Position numbers and translations under genes: made by a program | Source: Ecdyonurus torrentis | Taxonomy: Eukaryota > Arthropoda > Insecta > Ephemeroptera > Heptageniidae | Direction of reading: 5' to 3' | NCBI GenBank assembly: GCA_949318235.1 | Contig: OX439132.1 | Coordinates: forward strand, 30,702,243-30,766,242 | DNA length: 64,000 nt | Part shown: positions 59,571 through 64,000 of the stretch, piece after piece | Layout of the letters: each line of letters starts with the position of its first letter | Position numbering within the stretch: position 1 is the stretch's first letter | Notes under the pieces: model-generated | Seen by the model: the letters and a program-made list of their open reading frames with translations, nothing else | Told to the model about the DNA's origin: nothing | Database searches by the model: none

Positions 59571-61123
59571 AGCAATGAAAGAAAAGACAATTATTTCAAG
59601 AGTTATCAGTTCGTATCATTGAATGATCAATGTCGGTTAAATTGTAAGATTAATAGTTTTTCTTCGTATAATATAACCAATTAATTTATCTCTCTCACTT
59701 TTTTTTTATCTTTGTTTTTATAATTTAAATATCTTTGTAATTTATTGAATGCAAATGAAGTATAATTTAAATCATGTAACAAAATTCTTACAAAAAGAAT
59801 AATAACAATACAAAAATTAAAATACAACGACAGCACATAGCATATTTTTTTATTTTATACAAATCACTGCTACTTCCCATCCTTTGATACTATACCATCA
59901 TAGTACTGAGAAAAAAAGGTTTTAGTAATATAATGTACAAAACAATTAAAATAAACAGAGACTTATAGTTAATTATTATATAATAAAATAATATATTTTT
60001 TTAATTAATTCATTGACCTCTTTTAACTTATATAATACTATATAACATAACCTTTTAAAATATATATAACTGAAATAAAAAAAAAATGAGAAAGAGAGAA
60101 CTTACATTTTTAATAATAAATACTATACTCTTTCGTGTTAGCATATTAAATATTTAATAAGTATTCAAAATTGCTTTAGAATGCTAATTTTCTCTACTTT
60201 ATATATATAAGTTTTGAGTTATGTTTTACATATTAAAATTAATTAAAAATTTATTACTTCATTATAGAATATTTTTCTCTCTCGTAATACTATTTTTTTT
60301 TCTTGCCTTTCTTTTGTTATTATTATATAAACAATTCAAATATTTAAAACCATTTTAAACGTACGTACAGTATATGCATACGTTTGCTACATACGATATT
60401 AATTATTAATCTTAAAATTTCTTATACTATATATACGTACATAGTATAACATTTCCGCAAGTCGGCACTATGTATATTATGTATTATGTAATATATATAT
60501 ATATATGTTACATATATACATATGTAGCTATAATTGCAAGTGTATAACTTACGTGTACCTCTGTTTAAGTTTTACTTGCATATATATAATAAATATATAT
60601 GAAAAGAGAACAGAGAGAAAAGGTGTGCTCGTTTTTTCATTTCAGAATTTCAACTCTCTTTTATTATTTAAGACGAGCCTCTAATGCATTTTTCTTTTCT
60701 CCTATTTTTTTTTATATAAATTTAGCTTTACGTATATAAATATGTATCATTTTTTAAATTTTAACTGTCATATAGCAAGGAATGATTTAAAATCTTTGTA
60801 TGTCTAATAGGTAATTATTATTAAATTTTTATTCATTGGCTATGAAATTTATCAATAAGTTAATTAGATATAGTGGAGCATAATATCCAATTTAATGCTT
60901 TTTTATGTAAATTGTAGCAATACAGGAACAAAATGGGTCATACAGGGTATGACAGTTAAAAGTAAATATGAATTTTCATTCATATGACTTATAATAAGAC
61001 AAAAAAAATCAATGTGTTATTATTATTTGATTTGACAATGTTGGGTAAATTTGTCTCCAAGTATATGGCGAGACTTTTATGATCCAAGATATGAACTTTT
61101 GAGTAGTGAAAACGAACACAACT

Positions 61124-61155
<32 letters not shown>

Positions 61156-62298
61156 CAAGGGGGTTGGTTATATTATGCTATGGCAGGAGAAGCGTAGTGT
61201 TTTGAGTTATTTATAATGGTCCCTTGCAAGATTAATGAGTATATCATGGCTTGCTTCTCTTGTAGCAAAGAGCAAGAGAAGTAAAGTAAAGGTCTGCCTA
61301 ACATACAGCACACATACATACACACATATACATACACAGTGTATAAAATAGTATGTATAGCAAAGAGAGAAGAAAGTAAGGCAATATTACACACTCTGGC
61401 ATGTCTTATTACCTTACTGGACAAGGCTCGGACCAGAGAATTTTATTATACTATTGTCATTGTAACCGCAACAGTGGTTCATCTTATTTTAAGTCATTAT
61501 AAATTAAAAGATGTTTTCTGTACTTTTATGAAAATTGTATTATGTACAAATAAATAATAACACTAGTATACCTGTAGAATAGTATATACTTTAAAATAGT
61601 AATTTTAAGTTCATATGATTAATTTCTTATCAATCAAGCAATAAAAATTAACTTTTAACTATTTTTTCTCGTCAAACTAACCTGTATGCTAACTTTGAAA
61701 GTCACTACACTAAATTAAATATATATAATAATAGGTTGACATTAATCATGGTCTTAAAATTGTTATCACTGTTTTTTTTTCTTTCAAATATTACAAAATT
61801 ATGAAATTTGCAAAATTTCTATGAATCATATCTCAATTAGACAAAAGGAAAGTAGTAAAAAAAATAATAACAAAAAAAATAAAACGAAAAGCTATATTGC
61901 AGAATAGAAGTATAACTCTTAAAAATTTTCACATTAATATTATTTCATGCGTGGTTTATAATATATGAATTTTTAGTGGCTGGTCCGGGCCTATGTACAG
62001 TATACTTTTACGTTCTGTACAATTCTGTACTCTGTACAGTAAGTACCGACGGACACGGACTCTCGTTACAAGAAGTGTATATCATCACATAAACACGCGA
62101 GAGATATTCATATTTTAAATATACATATATGTACACCCACATACCAAAGTAAACATTCACTTATAATTCATAGACTTTTCTTCTCTTCTCTCGTCACTCT
62201 TTCATATTTTAAAAACTTGAATATTTTCTCTGTTGCTAAGAAAATAATAATAATAATAGTAATAAAAAATATGCTTCTTTTGTAGCCTAAGAATATAT
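57763..62298. other. Very AT-rich intergenic DNA
   Basis: Poly-A at 59375-59400, poly-T at 59538-59568, a G run at 59158-59167, a CT tract at 59012-59031 and the GA tract at 61122. No gene or element with defined ends is seen. Confidence 0.5.
61122..61156. repeat. GA microsatellite
   Basis: About 35 bp of GA repeats with one AA interruption, followed by a GC-richer stretch with a CTTCTCTTG/CAAGAGAAG hairpin at 61253-61281. Confidence 0.9.
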
Positions 62299-62418
<120 letters not shown>

Positions 62419-62674
62419 AAGTTTGAAGTGTTTCTTAAAAAATTTCTATAGTTCTAATGTTATGAATAAAAAAAAAAAAAAATGTTGTGAAGATATTAAT
62501 TGTTTCGTACATGAAGCATAATCATCTGTTTTAATAATAAATGTGCAATACAAATTAATCTCAGAAAAAAAGGGTGAAATTAGCTACATGTATAGCTATT
62601 GTAGTTCAAGAAATTTAATTGAAAGTCTGATGCAATGGTTCGTTTTTAAATGCGCTCTTATGAGTTAAAAAATA

Positions 62675-63010
62675 TGTTAAGGGTTGTATTCAGATGGCTT
62701 GTATCTTGTATCTCAAAATCTAAAAAAAAAAAAGCTTCTAAACTTTATGATGCCATTTGAAAGTTAATGGTAACAGCTACCTATGATAAAATTTTCAGCA
62801 CCCGTGACCATCAGATAAGAGAGAAATTAACTATTGAAATTAACATGGGCTCTTATGGGACTAAAACTTCAAAAAAATCATAATTAAAAATCTAGCATGG
62901 TGAACCCCCAAATTTTTACATTTTTGAACATACCTAATCCTAATGTATCACTGTACAAAATTTCTGATTTTCTGTCTTTACAACTTTTTAGTCAAATCCC
63001 GCAGTAGCTG
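62675..63010 (+). mobile_element. Partial copy of the large foldback arm
   Basis: Runs parallel to 39705-40003 plus 40670-40740: TTAAGGGTTGTAT-AGATGG, GTAACAGCTACCTATGATAA, CTCTTATGGGACTAAAAC, AGTCAAATCC-GCAGTA. It lacks the nested 40004-40665 element and so provides its empty site. Only one arm is present. Confidence 0.75.
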
Positions 63011-63880
63011 ATTTCCCGCCTTAATTCAACATTTTATTTTTTCCCGTGCATATTTGTTTCGTCAAAAAAAAAAAAAAAAAAAAAAAAAACTAAATAATTT
63101 TAATAATGGAAATGCATGCGATAAATAAATAAAAATGTTCATAGCGTTTAGTGGAAAAGAATAATATATATATATAAAAGGAAAAAAGTAACGAAAATAA
63201 TAGGGTAAATATCAGAAGATTTTTGATTGTGTTTTCATTTCACAAATAAAATTAACAGAAAAAAAAAGTATATATTGAAAGTAGCAGAATATATACATTT
63301 TTTTTATCTACAGTATTGATAGCGTCATGAAATGGCGAGAGAATTGCCTATAAAAGCCAGTGTCATAAATATTTTATAGCAAATTAGTGTTGCAGTAATC
63401 AGACATTACCAAGGGGAATACTCCCTCTTTGTATCAAATTATTGCCTTTCATAAGACCATCAATATGAAAATACCCATCAATACTTGCTTGCCCACGTAA
63501 TTTAGGCAACATTCTTATTTTACAACCTCGTTTATATAGACTTTTGATATTGCTCCCTGCTAATTACACATTTCACATTTAATAACTATATACTGTGAAG
63601 TGATTGGATTTTTTTTTTTACGTAGTTCATAAAATGTTTTTAAAAAATATATGTTTGTTTTATTATTATAAATTTTGGATAAGAGATTTATCCCAAATTT
63701 CTATTGAAATACATTATTTAGTAATATTGAATCCTTCTCAGCTTTGATAAAGTTAATAAATGAATACATGCATAATTAAAGTATTTAGCATTCAAAATTA
63801 TTTTAACTGTTTTTATAATATAATGTTATATGCTTGAAATTTAATAAATGAAATTTTCTAACTTATTGTATTGTAAATTA

Positions 63881-63950
63881 GTTTGGTTACATTGAGAGTT
63901 TTATTCCTGATTTCGCCCCCCAAAAAGTCGTTTATTATATAATTATTATT
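63881..63950 (+). repeat. Retroposon-like 3' end, second copy
   Basis: ACATTGAGAGTTTTATTCCT then GATTTCGCCCCCCAAAAAGT and a TTATTATAT tail; about the same length and order as 11535-11600. Confidence 0.45.
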
Positions 63951-64000
63951 TTTATATTGTTTCATAATATTATATAACATTATAATTCAATATAACATAA

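Overview
This is an AT-rich (very roughly 70% A+T) animal nuclear window. It has GT-AG introns, long microsatellites, homopolymer runs, a LINE reverse transcriptase and many hairpin-forming non-autonomous DNA elements. One gene is complete and convincing: a MAGUK scaffold of the MPP3/MPP7 (p55/PALS) type with order L27-L27-PDZ-SH3-guanylate kinase-like. This is a metazoan family; the repeat style suggests an invertebrate, but the species cannot be fixed from the sequence.

Layout: 1-18.4 kb is mostly repeat-poor AT-rich intergenic DNA with microsatellites and a few MITEs, including a pair of TTAA-flanked hairpin elements at 11.2 and 12.7 kb. 18.43-20.17 kb is a 5'-truncated LINE on the minus strand with an intact 544-residue reverse-transcriptase ORF. 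21.9-23.6 kb holds four MITEs just downstream of the MAGUK gene. 23.70-34.83 kb (minus strand) is the MAGUK gene: eleven coding exons whose splice phases all join, predicting 594 residues, or 584 if a 30-nt microexon is skipped. Its introns hold at least five MITE/foldback elements and a 154-bp, 5'-truncated copy of the same LINE inside an 11-bp target-site duplication. A likely 5'UTR exon and promoter lie near 35.3-35.4 kb.

36.7-44.7 kb is a dense field of inverted-repeat elements: a palindrome made of palindromes (36.76-37.33 kb), a LINE relic split by two MITEs, two hairpin elements sharing termini with a third in a MAGUK intron, a hAT-like MITE inside a CA microsatellite, a TTAA-flanked piggyBac-like MITE nested in a large foldback, and an inverted repeat at 43.1-43.56 kb with divergent TATA boxes, a small conserved ORF in each arm and a hammerhead-like sequence. 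44.7-64 kb is AT-rich intergenic DNA with further MITEs, coding-like but unidentified fragments near 46.5 and 48.6 kb, a tRNA-like/SINE segment at 57.7 kb and a second partial copy of the large foldback at 62.7 kb.

The MAGUK gene is the only confident host gene. Nearly everything else readable is transposon biology, so the window is chiefly a record of nested insertions around one polarity-complex gene.
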